Numbered from the stretch's first letter, positions 23,199 through 31,050 are shown. The stretch: 45,278 bases of DNA from CAADGU01 sp964581605 (GCA_964581605.1 CAZOPF010000042.1:1-45278), one strand, 5' to 3'. Notes: a model not told the origin generated them from the letters alone. Translations and numbers: made by a program.

Positions 23199-24109
23199 CC
23201 AAGTATCTCTTTTATCCGGGCTGTTCGATGCAGCGTAGCGCACGGCCGTATCTGGATTCCTTGCTGGCGATTCAACAAGACATCGGCTGGGAGCTGGAAG
23301 AAATTGCGGATTGGAACTGCTGTGGGGCCACGGAATACATTTCGGTGGCGCGGCTGCCAGCGTATGCCCTGAACGGCCGTAACCTGGCCCTGGCTGCCCA
23401 ACAAGCCAACGGCTCCAACACCGTCCTGGCCGGATGCAGCGCCTGTTATTTGAACCTGGCAAAGACTGACCGGTACATGCAGAAAGACGGCCGTCTCCAC
23501 ACCCAGGTCAATGAAGCGTTGGCCGCCGGTGGGCTGCATTACGACCCCGGCACGCTGAAAATCCGCCATTTGCTGGATGTGATTGTGCATAAAGTGGGGT
23601 TGGATGCGGTTAAAAGGAAGGTGGTACGGCCGTTAACCGGCCTGCGCGTCGCCCCCTACTACGGCTGCATGGTGGTGCGCCCCGACCCGGAAAACCGCTT
23701 TGGCAGCCCCGAATATCCCATCATCCTGGATGAACTGATGAAAGCGTTGGGCGCGGAAGTGGTAGATTTCCCGGTGAAAACCCATTGCTGCGGCGGCCAC
23801 ATGACTCAGATCAGCGCCCCCGTCGCCTATGAACTCATTCGCCGCCTGCTGTATGCGGCCGACCAATACCAGGCCGACATCATGGTCACACTGTGCCCCA
23901 TGTGCCAGCTTAATCTGGATGCTTACCAGGATGACGCCAACAAACATTTCCANNNNNNNNNNNNNNNNNNNNNNNNNNNNNNNNNNNNNNNNNNNNNNNN
24001 NNNNNNNNNNNNNNNNNNNNNNNNNNNNNNNNNNNNNNNNNNNNNNNNNNNNCGCGCCCGCCGTGATGATCCCAGCCTGCCCATGCCGCAGCCGTTACAC
24101 AAGAAGTAG
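23195..24109 (+). CDS. hdrB: Heterodisulfide reductase-like subunit B (interrupted by assembly gap)
   Basis: HdrB carries two CCG domains whose cysteines bind noncubane [4Fe-4S] clusters that reduce a disulfide. Visible here are YPGCSMQ (Cys10), NCCGATEY (Cys42-43) and LAGCSACYLN in the first half, and YYGCMVVRP, THCCGGHM and TLCPMCQLNLD in the second. Both CCG motifs are intact, so a catalytic HdrB is expected. About 250 residues are readable; then 100 N replace the last part, and the frame resumes with RARRDDPSLPMPQPLHKK and a TAG that opens the next repeat. Family members have about 30-40 residues more after NLD, which the gap probably hides. The frame across the gap is assumed, not seen. 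The natural disulfide in a non-methanogen is unknown. Confidence 0.88.
   Translation: MTKYLFYPGCSMQRSARPYLDSLLAIQQDIGWELEEIADWNCCGATEYISVARLPAYALNGRNLALAAQQANGSNTVLAGCSACYLNLAKTDRYMQKDGRLHTQVNEALAAGGLHYDPGTLKIRHLLDVIVHKVGLDAVKRKVVRPLTGLRVAPYYGCMVVRPDPENRFGSPEYPIILDELMKALGAEVVDFPVKTHCCGGHMTQISAPVAYELIRRLLYAADQYQADIMVTLCPMCQLNLDAYQDDANKHFXXXXXXXXXXXXXXXXXXXXXXXXXXXXXXXXXXRARRDDPSLPMPQPLHKK
23953..24052. other. Assembly gap of 100 N
   Basis: Exactly 100 unknown bases, the customary filler for a gap of unknown size. It removes the C-terminal coding part of hdrB. The true length is unknown, so all coordinates downstream may be offset against the chromosome. Confidence 0.99.
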
Positions 24110-24176
24110 CAAGTGGCAAGTGGCAGGTGGCAAGTGATTGACCCACCTGCCACCTGCCACCTGCAACCTGCCACCA
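24107..24176. repeat. Period-7 tandem arms forming a hairpin (gcaagtg / cacctgc)
   Basis: The left arm repeats gcaagtg/gcaggtg four times and the right arm repeats cacctgc four to five times. It starts with the hdrB stop codon (TAG) and fills the gap to hdrA. A one-armed copy of the same family lies in frame in hypF at 33278-33308. Confidence 0.85.
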
Positions 24177-24186
24177 GGAGAAGCCT

Positions 24187-26223
24187 ATGAACGACCAACC
24201 AAAAGCCAAAGAACGTATCGGCGTCTACGTCTGTCACTGTGGTAGCAACATCGCGGCCACCGTAGATGTAGCTGACGTAGCTGCCTGGGCCAAAGAGCGG
24301 CTGGGCGATGAGGGTGTAGTCATCACCCACGACTACAAATTTATGTGTTCCAGCCTGGGGCAAGAACTGATCGAACGAGACATCAAAGAGGAAGGGCTGA
24401 CCCGCGTCGTTGTCGCCGCCTGTTCCCCCCATTTGCACGAAAAGACCTTCCGCACCGCCTGTGCCCGCGCCGGGCTGAACCCCTACCTGTGCGAACTGGT
24501 CTCCATCCGCGAGCAGGTTTCCTGGGTGCATACTGACAAACAAGCGGCTACTGAAAAAGCCAAAGCGGTAGTGGCCGGCGGCGTTGAGCGCGTTATTCAC
24601 AACGAACCATTGGAGCCGCTGCATATTCCCATCCATCCGGCCACGCTGGTGGTAGGCGGCGGCATTGCCGGGATACAGGCGGCGCTGGAACTGGCCGACT
24701 CCGGTCATCATGTCTACCTGGTGGAGCGCGAACCCTCTATTGGCGGCCATATGGCCCAGTTTGACAAGACCTTCCCCACCATGGACTGCGCTGCCTGCAT
24801 CCTGACGCCGAAGATGGTGGACGCAGGCGGGCATCCCCACATTGACCTGTTCACCTGGAGCGAAGTGGTGCGGGTGGATGGCTTTGTGGGCAACTTCACC
24901 GTCACCATTCGCAAGAAGCCGCGCTACATTGACACCAACCTGTGTACCGGCTGCGGCATTTGTTGGGAGAAGTGCCCGAAGCGGGTGATTGATGATCTGT
25001 TTGAGGCCGGATTGGGCTACCGCAAAGCGGTCTACACCCCCTTTGCCCAGGCGGTGCCCAAATACCCGGTGATTGACGCGGAGAATTGCACCTATTTCAT
25101 CAACGGCAAGTGCCGCGCCTGCGAAAAGTTCTGCCCTACCGACGCTATCAAATTTGACCAGGAGGAGGAATTTATCACGGTACAGGTGGGCAACATTATC
25201 CTGGCAACAGGTTTTGATCTGTTTGACGCCCGGCGGGTGCCGCAATATGGCTACGGCCGTCTGGCCAATGTTTTCACCAGCCTGGAATTTGAACGCCTCT
25301 GTAACGCCGCCGGGCCAACCAACGGCCAGATTGTGCTGCGTGATGGCGTGACAAAGCCAGAATCGGTAGCCGTCATCCACTGCGTGGGCAGCCGCGACCG
25401 CAACTACAACAATTACTGTTCCGTCATCTGTTGCATGTCCAGCCTCAAATTTGCCCACCTGGTCAAAGAGCGTACCGGCGCTCGGGTCTATAACTTTTAC
25501 ATTGACATGCGCACCGCCTTCAAGGATTACGACGAGTTCTATCAGCGCGTATTGGAAGAGGGCACGGTGTTTGTACGCGGCCGGGTGGCCGAAGTGACCG
25601 ACGCCGCTCGCCTGCCCAGCGAAGATGGCAAGCTGATCGTGCAGGTAGAAGACACCCTCGCCGGGCGGCAGCGCCGTATTCCGGTGGACATGGTTATCCT
25701 TTCCGCCGGGTTGGAACCGCGGCGCGATGCCAAAGAAGTGGCCTACCAGTTTGGTATCTCGTGCAGCGCCAACGGCTGGTTTATTGAGAGGCACCCCAAA
25801 CTTGACCCTGTGGCTACCATGACCGAGGGTATTTTCATCGCCGGAACCGTGCAAGGGCCAAAGGATATTCCGGCCAGTGTGGCTCAGGGGGCGGCGGCGG
25901 CGGCCCGTGTATTGGGCCGGATCAACAAAGGCGAAATCGAGCTGGAGCCGGTGCGGGCCACCATAGACGCACGCCACTGCTCTGGTTGCCGCATTTGCAA
26001 TGGCCTCTGTCCGTTTAACGCCATTTTGTTCCATGAAGATTCGATGGTGTCGGAGATCAATCATGCGCTGTGCCAGGGATGTGGCACCTGTGTGGCTGCC
26101 TGCCCGGCCGGCGCCATCAGCGGCAGCGGCTTTAGCAATGAGCAGATCATGTCGCAGATTGAGGGGTTGCTGTTATTTAGCCCCAAAGTTGCGACGCACC
26201 TTCAAGGTGTGGCGCAACTGTAG
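24187..26223 (+). CDS. hdrA: Heterodisulfide reductase-like flavoprotein subunit A
   Basis: A 678-residue FAD/iron-sulfur protein, the bifurcating core of Hdr complexes. The N-terminal domain carries a cluster-binding Cys set (VCHCGSN, FMCSS, ACSPH). The FAD-binding VVGGGIAGIQAA is at about 155-166, with IGGHMAQFDKTFPTMDCAAC following. Insert-domain cysteines are CTGCGICWEKCP (253-263) and CTYFINGKCRACEKFCP (301-316), with NYCSVICCMS further on. A C-terminal 2x[4Fe-4S] ferredoxin is CSGCRICNGLCP and CQGCGTCVAACP (about 598-650). It should receive electrons from MvhD and split them between HdrB and ferredoxin. No selenocysteine is needed. Oddity: the last dozen residues (KVATHLQGVAQL) are encoded by a palindromic repeat. 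Confidence 0.95.
   Translation: MNDQPKAKERIGVYVCHCGSNIAATVDVADVAAWAKERLGDEGVVITHDYKFMCSSLGQELIERDIKEEGLTRVVVAACSPHLHEKTFRTACARAGLNPYLCELVSIREQVSWVHTDKQAATEKAKAVVAGGVERVIHNEPLEPLHIPIHPATLVVGGGIAGIQAALELADSGHHVYLVEREPSIGGHMAQFDKTFPTMDCAACILTPKMVDAGGHPHIDLFTWSEVVRVDGFVGNFTVTIRKKPRYIDTNLCTGCGICWEKCPKRVIDDLFEAGLGYRKAVYTPFAQAVPKYPVIDAENCTYFINGKCRACEKFCPTDAIKFDQEEEFITVQVGNIILATGFDLFDARRVPQYGYGRLANVFTSLEFERLCNAAGPTNGQIVLRDGVTKPESVAVIHCVGSRDRNYNNYCSVICCMSSLKFAHLVKERTGARVYNFYIDMRTAFKDYDEFYQRVLEEGTVFVRGRVAEVTDAARLPSEDGKLIVQVEDTLAGRQRRIPVDMVILSAGLEPRRDAKEVAYQFGISCSANGWFIERHPKLDPVATMTEGIFIAGTVQGPKDIPASVAQGAAAAARVLGRINKGEIELEPVRATIDARHCSGCRICNGLCPFNAILFHEDSMVSEINHALCQGCGTCVAACPAGAISGSGFSNEQIMSQIEGLLLFSPKVATHLQGVAQL
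26187..26219. repeat. Palindrome inside the 3' end of hdrA
   Basis: agttgcgacgcacctt (26187-26202) pairs with aaggtgtggcgcaact (26204-26219) in 14 of 16 positions. It is in frame, supplies the C-terminal residues of HdrA, and ends one base before the stop codon. Confidence 0.75.
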
Positions 26224-26232
26224 GAGAAACTC

Positions 26233-26736
26233 ATGGACGAAACATTTGAACCTGTCATCATCGGCTTTACCTGTAACTGGTGCAGCTACCGGGCGGCTGA
26301 CCTGGCCGGTACGGCCCGCATCAAATACCCACCCAACATTCGCCTGATCCGGCTGATGTGTTCCGGGCGCATGGACCCGACCTTTGTGCTGAAGGCGCTG
26401 GCGGAGGGGGCGGATGGGGTGATGATCACTGGCTGCCATCCGGGGGAGTGCCATTACCTGGAGCAGAATTACAAGGCGCTGCGGCGGGTGCTGCTGCTGC
26501 GGCGCACGTTGGCCCAGATGGGCATTGAGCCGCAGCGGGTGAAGCTGGTGTGGGCCAGCGCGGCCGAGGGGGTAAGGCTGGCGCAGGAGATTGAGCATTT
26601 TGTGGCGGAAATCCGGGCTATGGGGCCGCTGAATTGGCCGGGGCGGTTGGCGGCGGCGCATGTGAATGGGAATGGTTACGGCCGTGAACCCCACCCCATC
26701 CCCGTTGAAATAATGCCAGAGGAGGTGCCGGCATGA
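26233..26736 (+). CDS. mvhD: Methyl-viologen hydrogenase delta subunit (MvhD/FlpD family)
   Basis: A 167-residue protein of the MvhD/FlpD family, which binds one [2Fe-2S] cluster and carries electrons from the hydrogenase small subunit to HdrA. The four expected Cys regions are present: Cys14 and Cys17 (GFTCNWCSY), Cys43 (RLMCSGRMDP) and Cys68/Cys73 (GCHPGECHYLEQN). The last 25 residues (after PGRLAAAHVNG) are longer and more polar than the family core. It starts nine bases after hdrA and overlaps mvhG by four bases (ATGA), so the order hdrA-mvhD-mvhG follows the electron path. Confidence 0.94.
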   Translation: MDETFEPVIIGFTCNWCSYRAADLAGTARIKYPPNIRLIRLMCSGRMDPTFVLKALAEGADGVMITGCHPGECHYLEQNYKALRRVLLLRRTLAQMGIEPQRVKLVWASAAEGVRLAQEIEHFVAEIRAMGPLNWPGRLAAAHVNGNGYGREPHPIPVEIMPEEVPA

Positions 26737-27743
26737 GCAAAAACGGACAGGTTCCCAAAGAAAAACCGAAGTTTGCCATGTATTGGGCGGCCGCTTGCGG
26801 CGGCTGCGAGATCGCCGTCTTGAACATTGGCGAGAAGATTCTGGATGTGGACGCTAACTTTGACGTGGTGTTTTGGCCGGTGGCCATGGACGCCAAGTAT
26901 AAAGACGTGGAGGCGATGCCCGATAAATCTATCCTGCTGACGCTCTTTAACGGCGGCATTCGCAACGAAGAAAACGAACAAATGGCAAAGCTGCTGCGCC
27001 GCAAGTCGCAGATTTTGGTGGCGTTTGGCTCTTGCGCCAATGAGGGCTGCATCCCCGGATTGGCGAATCTGTCCTCCATGCAGCAGGTGTTTGACGCCGC
27101 CTATGGCAGTGTGAGTACCGAAAACTCGCAGGGCATACGGCCGCAGTTCAGCTACCAGGTTCCCGAAGGCATGTTGCACATCCCGGTGTTTTACCCGGTG
27201 CTGCGCACGCTGGATCAGGTGGTGGATGTGGATTACTTCATGCCGGGCTGCCCACCAGAGTCGCACCAGATTGCCGCTGTCATTGACCTGGTAATTGCTG
27301 TGTTGCATGGCGAAGCGGAACTACCGCCCAAGGGGACGGTCATTGGCGCAGGGAATTCGACGGTGTGCGAAGAGTGCCAGCGCGCCCGCAACATCAAGAA
27401 GATTACCAAGCTGGTGCGGATTCACGAGGTGGCCGAGGTAGACCCGGAATTGTGCCTGCTGGAGCAGGGGATTTTGTGCAACGGCCCGGCCACGCGCAGC
27501 GGCTGTGGGGCGCGCTGCCCCATGGCTGGCGCGGCCTGTATTGGCTGTTATGGCCCGGCGGCCGGGGTGGTGGATTATGGGGCGCGGCTGATGACGGCCG
27601 TAGCCTCCGTCATTGACAGTAACGAACCCGACGAAATCGAGGCCATCCTGGACGGCATCCCCGACCCGGCCGGCACCTTTTACCGCTTTAACCTGGCCCA
27701 TTCGCTGCTGCACGCAGCGCGGCCGGCGTTGGCAGGAGATTAG
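26733..27743 (+). CDS. mvhG: [NiFe]-hydrogenase small subunit, group 3c type
   Basis: A 336-residue small subunit without a Tat signal, so cytosolic. The proximal cluster ligands are in the N-terminal CGGCE (Cys22, Cys25), FGSCANEGCIPG and PGCPPES. Medial and distal cluster cysteines follow in CEECQRARN, LEQGILCNGP, SGCGARCPM and CIGCYGP. This arrangement is that of F420-non-reducing (methyl-viologen) hydrogenase MvhG. It relays electrons from the NiFe site to MvhD. A 132-bp foldback element and a tandem repeat separate it from mvhA, whereas the other genes of the operon overlap or nearly touch. Confidence 0.95.
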   Translation: MSKNGQVPKEKPKFAMYWAAACGGCEIAVLNIGEKILDVDANFDVVFWPVAMDAKYKDVEAMPDKSILLTLFNGGIRNEENEQMAKLLRRKSQILVAFGSCANEGCIPGLANLSSMQQVFDAAYGSVSTENSQGIRPQFSYQVPEGMLHIPVFYPVLRTLDQVVDVDYFMPGCPPESHQIAAVIDLVIAVLHGEAELPPKGTVIGAGNSTVCEECQRARNIKKITKLVRIHEVAEVDPELCLLEQGILCNGPATRSGCGARCPMAGAACIGCYGPAAGVVDYGARLMTAVASVIDSNEPDEIEAILDGIPDPAGTFYRFNLAHSLLHAARPALAGD

Positions 27744-27749
27744 AGATTA

Positions 27750-27881
27750 GTTGGTGTCATTCGTTTTTCGCCATGACTACAGCGGATAAAGAAATAAACG
27801 GATTCCTCTCTGGAAATTTATCTGCTTATTTCTCCATCTGTTGTAGCCTTAAGGGGGTGGCGAAAACTTTGTGACACTAAC
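27750..27881. mobile_element. MITE-like foldback element between mvhG and mvhA
   Basis: A 132-bp imperfect inverted repeat. The ends are 24 bases long and 18 of 24 positions match; the core is GTGTCA-N5-TTTTCGCCA at the left (27754-27773) and its complement at the right (27858-27877). Inner arms also match (CTACA-N-C-N-GAT, then AGAAATAA). It codes for nothing. It begins seven bases after the mvhG stop, inside agattag tandem repeats found on both sides. No clear target-site duplication is visible because of those repeats. No transposase is in the window. Confidence 0.6.
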
Positions 27882-27945
27882 GAGAGTAGAGATTGGAGAT
27901 TCTCTGGCAATCAATCACTAATCTCCAATCTCCGATCTCTTTAGG
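27882..27945. repeat. Inverted junction repeat of gagatt/aatctc units
   Basis: gagagtagagattggagatt pairs with aatctccaatctccgatctc around ctctggcaatcaatcact. It lies directly upstream of the mvhA Shine-Dalgarno (aggag). The same gagattag unit precedes the foldback element at 27736-27750. Confidence 0.75.
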
Positions 27946-27955
27946 AGATAAACCC

Positions 27956-29431
27956 ATGACACGAATCACCATAGACCCCATCACCCGCCTGGAAGGGCAT
28001 GGCAAAATTGAGATTTTTCTGGATGAGGAAGGCGAGGTGGCCAACACCTATTTCCAGATACCAGAACTGCGCGGTTTTGAACGGTTTTGTGTGGGGCGGC
28101 CGGTGGAGGAGATGCCCCTGCTGACCAACCGTATTTGTGGCGTGTGCCCGGAGGCGCACCATATGGCCGCCGCCAAAGCGGCCGATGCGGTGTACGGTGT
28201 GGATCCCCCCTCAGCCGCCAAAAAGCTGCGCGAACTGCTGTACATGGGCTTTTATTTCACCGACCATACCACCCATTTTTATGCGCTGGGTGGGCCGGAC
28301 TTTGTCATGGGGCCGGATGCGCCCGTAGCCGAACGCAATATCCTGGGCGTCATTCACAAGGTGGGGCTGGAGATTGGTGGCAAGGTGATTCAGGCGCGGA
28401 AAGTGGGGCATACGATTGTGGAGATGTTGGGCGGCCGTAAAGTCCATCCTTGCACTTCCATCCCCGGCGGCGTGACCAAAGGGCTGACGGAGGCGGAGCG
28501 GGTGGAGATTGAGCAGATGGGGCGGTGGGGCATTGAATTTGCCCAATTCAGTCTGCAACTGTTCAGCGACATGGTGCTGGGCAATCCGGCCTACCTGGAT
28601 TTGATCCTGGGCGACATTTATACCCACCGTACCCATTATATTGGGTTGGTGGATGAGCAGAACCGGGTGAATTTTTATGACGGCCGTGTCAGTGTGGTAG
28701 ACCCGGGCGGCCAACGGCTGGGCAAATATGGCCCCGATGAATACACGGAGTGGATCGCCGAACGGGTGGAGCCGTGGACATACCTCAAATTCCCCTACCT
28801 CAAAAAGGTGGGCTGGAAGGGGTTTGTGGATGGCAAGGATTCCGGCATTTACATGGCCACACCGCTCTCCCGGCTAAATGCGGCCGACGGCCTGGCCACG
28901 CCGCTGGCACAGGAACAGTATGAGAAATTCTACGAGACGTTGGGCGGCAAACCGGTGCATCAACGGCTGGCGACGCATTGGGCGCGGCTGATTGAACTGC
29001 TCTATGCGGCCGAGCGGCTGGTGGAACTGGCAACCGATGAGGAGATTACTTCGCCGCATATTCACACCATGCCCACGCAGACGCCGACGGAAGGGGTAGG
29101 CATCGTCGAAGCGCCACGCGGTACGCTGACGCACCATTACTGGACGGACGAACGGGGTATCCTGACCAAAGTGAATCTGATTGTGGGCACGACGAACAAT
29201 TACGCGCCCATTTCCATGTCCATCAAAAAGGCGGCGCAAAGCCTGATTCACAAGGGCACGGTGGTGAACGAAGGGCTGCTGAACAGGGTCGAGATGGCCT
29301 TCCGCGCCTATGACCCCTGTTTCGGCTGCGCCACCCACAGCCTGCCAGGACAAATGCCACTGGAAGTGACTATTCGGGATGTTAACGGCGGAGTAGTAGA
29401 GCGATTGAGCCAATGTGTGGAGGCTGAATAG
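27956..29431 (+). CDS. mvhA: [NiFe]-hydrogenase large subunit, group 3c type
   Basis: A 491-residue catalytic subunit. The nickel ligands are in RICGVCPEAHH (Cys61, Cys64) and DPCFGCATH (Cys455, Cys458; His461). Thirty residues follow His461 and should be removed by the maturation endopeptidase encoded at 29988. Opening residues MTRITIDPITRLEGHGKIE are typical. The enzyme interconverts H2 with protons and electrons. With MvhG/MvhD and HdrABC it forms the group 3c complex of methanogens and some bacteria. The ATG at 27956 is set by ttaggagat; a longer frame from 27893 is encoded by the repeat and rejected. Confidence 0.96.
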   Translation: MTRITIDPITRLEGHGKIEIFLDEEGEVANTYFQIPELRGFERFCVGRPVEEMPLLTNRICGVCPEAHHMAAAKAADAVYGVDPPSAAKKLRELLYMGFYFTDHTTHFYALGGPDFVMGPDAPVAERNILGVIHKVGLEIGGKVIQARKVGHTIVEMLGGRKVHPCTSIPGGVTKGLTEAERVEIEQMGRWGIEFAQFSLQLFSDMVLGNPAYLDLILGDIYTHRTHYIGLVDEQNRVNFYDGRVSVVDPGGQRLGKYGPDEYTEWIAERVEPWTYLKFPYLKKVGWKGFVDGKDSGIYMATPLSRLNAADGLATPLAQEQYEKFYETLGGKPVHQRLATHWARLIELLYAAERLVELATDEEITSPHIHTMPTQTPTEGVGIVEAPRGTLTHHYWTDERGILTKVNLIVGTTNNYAPISMSIKKAAQSLIHKGTVVNEGLLNRVEMAFRAYDPCFGCATHSLPGQMPLEVTIRDVNGGVVERLSQCVEAE

Positions 29432-29496
29432 TTGATGGTTTGATACGTCTGGGGTGTGTGCCCGCCTCAGGCAACAACTGAATATGGGAGGTCAAA

Positions 29497-29994
29497 ATGC
29501 GCGTGATTTATTGTTTGATCTGGCTGACAGCAGCTTTTTTCCTGGTTTCATGCACGGCGCTTGCGCCCGTTACCCCAATGCCAACCCCTGTTCCCGCTGC
29601 CACCCCCACGCCGAGTCTTGCTCCTACCACTGCCCCAGCCCAGGCCACAGAAGAATTGGTCAAGGAGTGGATGGTCGCAAGTGAGGCACTTGATCTGATG
29701 AAGACAGTTTCCTTTTATGCGGATGATGTTGTTTGGGAGGATCCTGCGTATGGGGATTATTTCACCAGCCAGGAGCAGGTAGAGGAAATGTACCGTTGGT
29801 TGTATTCCCTCCCCGATGTGGCGATTGATAACACGACCTTCTTTATTTCTGCAGACGGCCGTTGGGCGGCTGTTGAGTGGGAATGGTCGGGCACAAATGA
29901 AGGGGAGGGCTACTCTACGCACGGCGTCTCGATTCTGGAAATAGAGGGTGACAAGATCGTCCACGAAGTCATCTACTATGATCGGACATGGTAA
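29497..29994 (+). CDS. SnoaL/NTF2-like lipoprotein
   Basis: A 165-residue protein: lipoprotein signal (FLVSC, Cys19), a Pro/Thr-rich spacer (about 20-50) and a C-terminal domain of about 110 residues with the look of the SnoaL/NTF2 fold (helical start, SFYADDVVWEDPAYG, then strands ending HEVIYYDRTW). Such domains bind small ligands or act as isomerases; no catalytic residue can be assigned. It is placed, with overlapping stop/start (seven bases), directly before the hydrogenase maturation protease. An exported lipoprotein is unexpected between a cytosolic hydrogenase and its protease. Shine-Dalgarno ggaggt lies upstream. Confidence 0.75.
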   Translation: MRVIYCLIWLTAAFFLVSCTALAPVTPMPTPVPAATPTPSLAPTTAPAQATEELVKEWMVASEALDLMKTVSFYADDVVWEDPAYGDYFTSQEQVEEMYRWLYSLPDVAIDNTTFFISADGRWAAVEWEWSGTNEGEGYSTHGVSILEIEGDKIVHEVIYYDRTW

Positions 29995-30473
29995 CTAACA
30001 AAACAATTGTCATTGGCCTGGGCAACCCGATTTTGGGGGATGATGGGGTGGGTTGGCGGGTGGCGGAAGAGGTACGAAGTTTACGGCCGTCCGTCGAAGT
30101 GGATTGCCTGGCATTAGGCGGCCTCAGCCTGATGGAGCGGCTGGTCGGCTATGATCGGGCGATTATTGTAGACGCCATACACACGGGACACGGCCGTATC
30201 GGAACCATCACCACTTTCCCCTTAAGCGATTTACCTGACCGGAGCGCGGGGCACACGACGGCCGTACACGACCTCTCCCTGACCACCGCCCTCACTTTAG
30301 GCCGGCAGATGGGCGCACAGTTGCCGGAAGACATCACCATTGTGGGCATTGAAGCGGAGCGGGTGTATGACTTTTCAGAGGAGTTGAGCACGGCCGTAAC
30401 AGACGCAATTCCGGTGGCGGTGAAGGCCGTGTTGGCGGAGATTGAGAAATGGATACACGGATTGGACGGATAA
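29988..30473 (+). CDS. Hydrogenase maturation endopeptidase (HycI/HyaD/FrcD family)
   Basis: A 161-residue protease beginning VIGLGNPILGDDGVGWRV. It matches the family's nickel-binding region: Asp near residue 18 in the GDDGVG loop, Asp62 in the VDAIHTG segment and His93 in TAVHDLSL. It removes the C-terminal peptide of the large subunit once nickel is in place, so its substrate is MvhA encoded 0.6 kb upstream. It overlaps the lipoprotein gene by seven bases. Its last residues (WIHGLDG and stop) are encoded by the start of a tandem repeat, so the original C-terminus may have been altered. Confidence 0.92.
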   Translation: MVTNKTIVIGLGNPILGDDGVGWRVAEEVRSLRPSVEVDCLALGGLSLMERLVGYDRAIIVDAIHTGHGRIGTITTFPLSDLPDRSAGHTTAVHDLSLTTALTLGRQMGAQLPEDITIVGIEAERVYDFSEELSTAVTDAIPVAVKAVLAEIEKWIHGLDG

Positions 30474-30545
30474 GGCGGGTTTACGCGGATAAATCGCTAA
30501 AAAATCCGTGTAACTCCGTCTAATCCGTGTCATCCGTGTATCTAT
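30455..30545. repeat. Tandem/inverted repeat of cacggat / atccgtgt units
   Basis: The left arm is acacggattggacggataag with gcggataa; the right arm repeats atccgtgt, ctccgtc, taatccgtgt and catccgtgt. The left arm overlaps the last codons of the protease gene. Confidence 0.8.
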
Positions 30546-30558
30546 TAAGGAGGACAAA

Positions 30559-31029
30559 ATGGTTTCCACAGAACTACTGCGACGGTATCCGTTTTTTGGC
30601 TTTTTGAACGCGGAGCAACTGCGCCAGGTGGCGATGATGACGGAAGAGCGGGAACTGCCCAAGAACACCATCCTGTTTACGATAGGGGAGAAGGCGGAGA
30701 TGTTGTACTTTTTGGTCAACGGCCGTATTGACCTGCACTACATCGTCGAAGACAAACACCTGCCCGAACTGCGCAAGGATTTCCACATCGGCACGATTAA
30801 CCCCGGCGAGGTGTTGGCGATTTCGGCGCTGGTGGAGCCATATGAGTTGACGAGCACGGCCGTGACCACCACCCCCTGCACGCTCCTGCAAATTCACGCC
30901 GCCAGCCTGCACCAGCTTTGTGAACAAGACCACGACCTGGCCTACGGCCTGCAAATACAGATTGCCAAAACGGCCATGGAACGGCTGCACGCCACCCGCA
31001 TCCTCCTGGCGGCGGCGACGGCCGTGTGA
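30559..31029 (+). CDS. Stand-alone cyclic-nucleotide-binding (CRP-fold) domain protein
   Basis: A 156-residue protein that is only a cNMP-binding beta-barrel plus its C-helix. Visible features are FFGFLNAEQLRQVAMM, a strand pattern around FTIGEKAEMLYFLVNGRIDL, and GTINPGEVLAISALVEP in the place of the phosphate-binding cassette. The cassette Arg expected after A/S-x-x-x is not obvious, so the ligand may not be cAMP. There is no helix-turn-helix, so it is not a transcription factor alone; it could sense a ligand or redox state and act on a partner protein. Shine-Dalgarno aaggagga is strong. It sits between the hydrogenase protease gene and the minus-strand toxin-antitoxin pair. Confidence 0.8.
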   Translation: MVSTELLRRYPFFGFLNAEQLRQVAMMTEERELPKNTILFTIGEKAEMLYFLVNGRIDLHYIVEDKHLPELRKDFHIGTINPGEVLAISALVEPYELTSTAVTTTPCTLLQIHAASLHQLCEQDHDLAYGLQIQIAKTAMERLHATRILLAAATAV

Positions 31030-31050
31030 CGCACCTTTTGAAAAGTTTGA

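Noticed and set aside
23923..26064. A 713-codon minus-strand frame opposite hdrA
   Set aside because: It is the shadow of hdrA: no domain, His/Gly-rich composition, and it runs through the N gap. hdrA has all family motifs.
26733..29431. A membrane-bound uptake (group 1) hydrogenase
   Set aside because: The small subunit has no Tat signal or C-terminal anchor, and MvhD with HdrABC are encoded in the same operon, as in group 3c.
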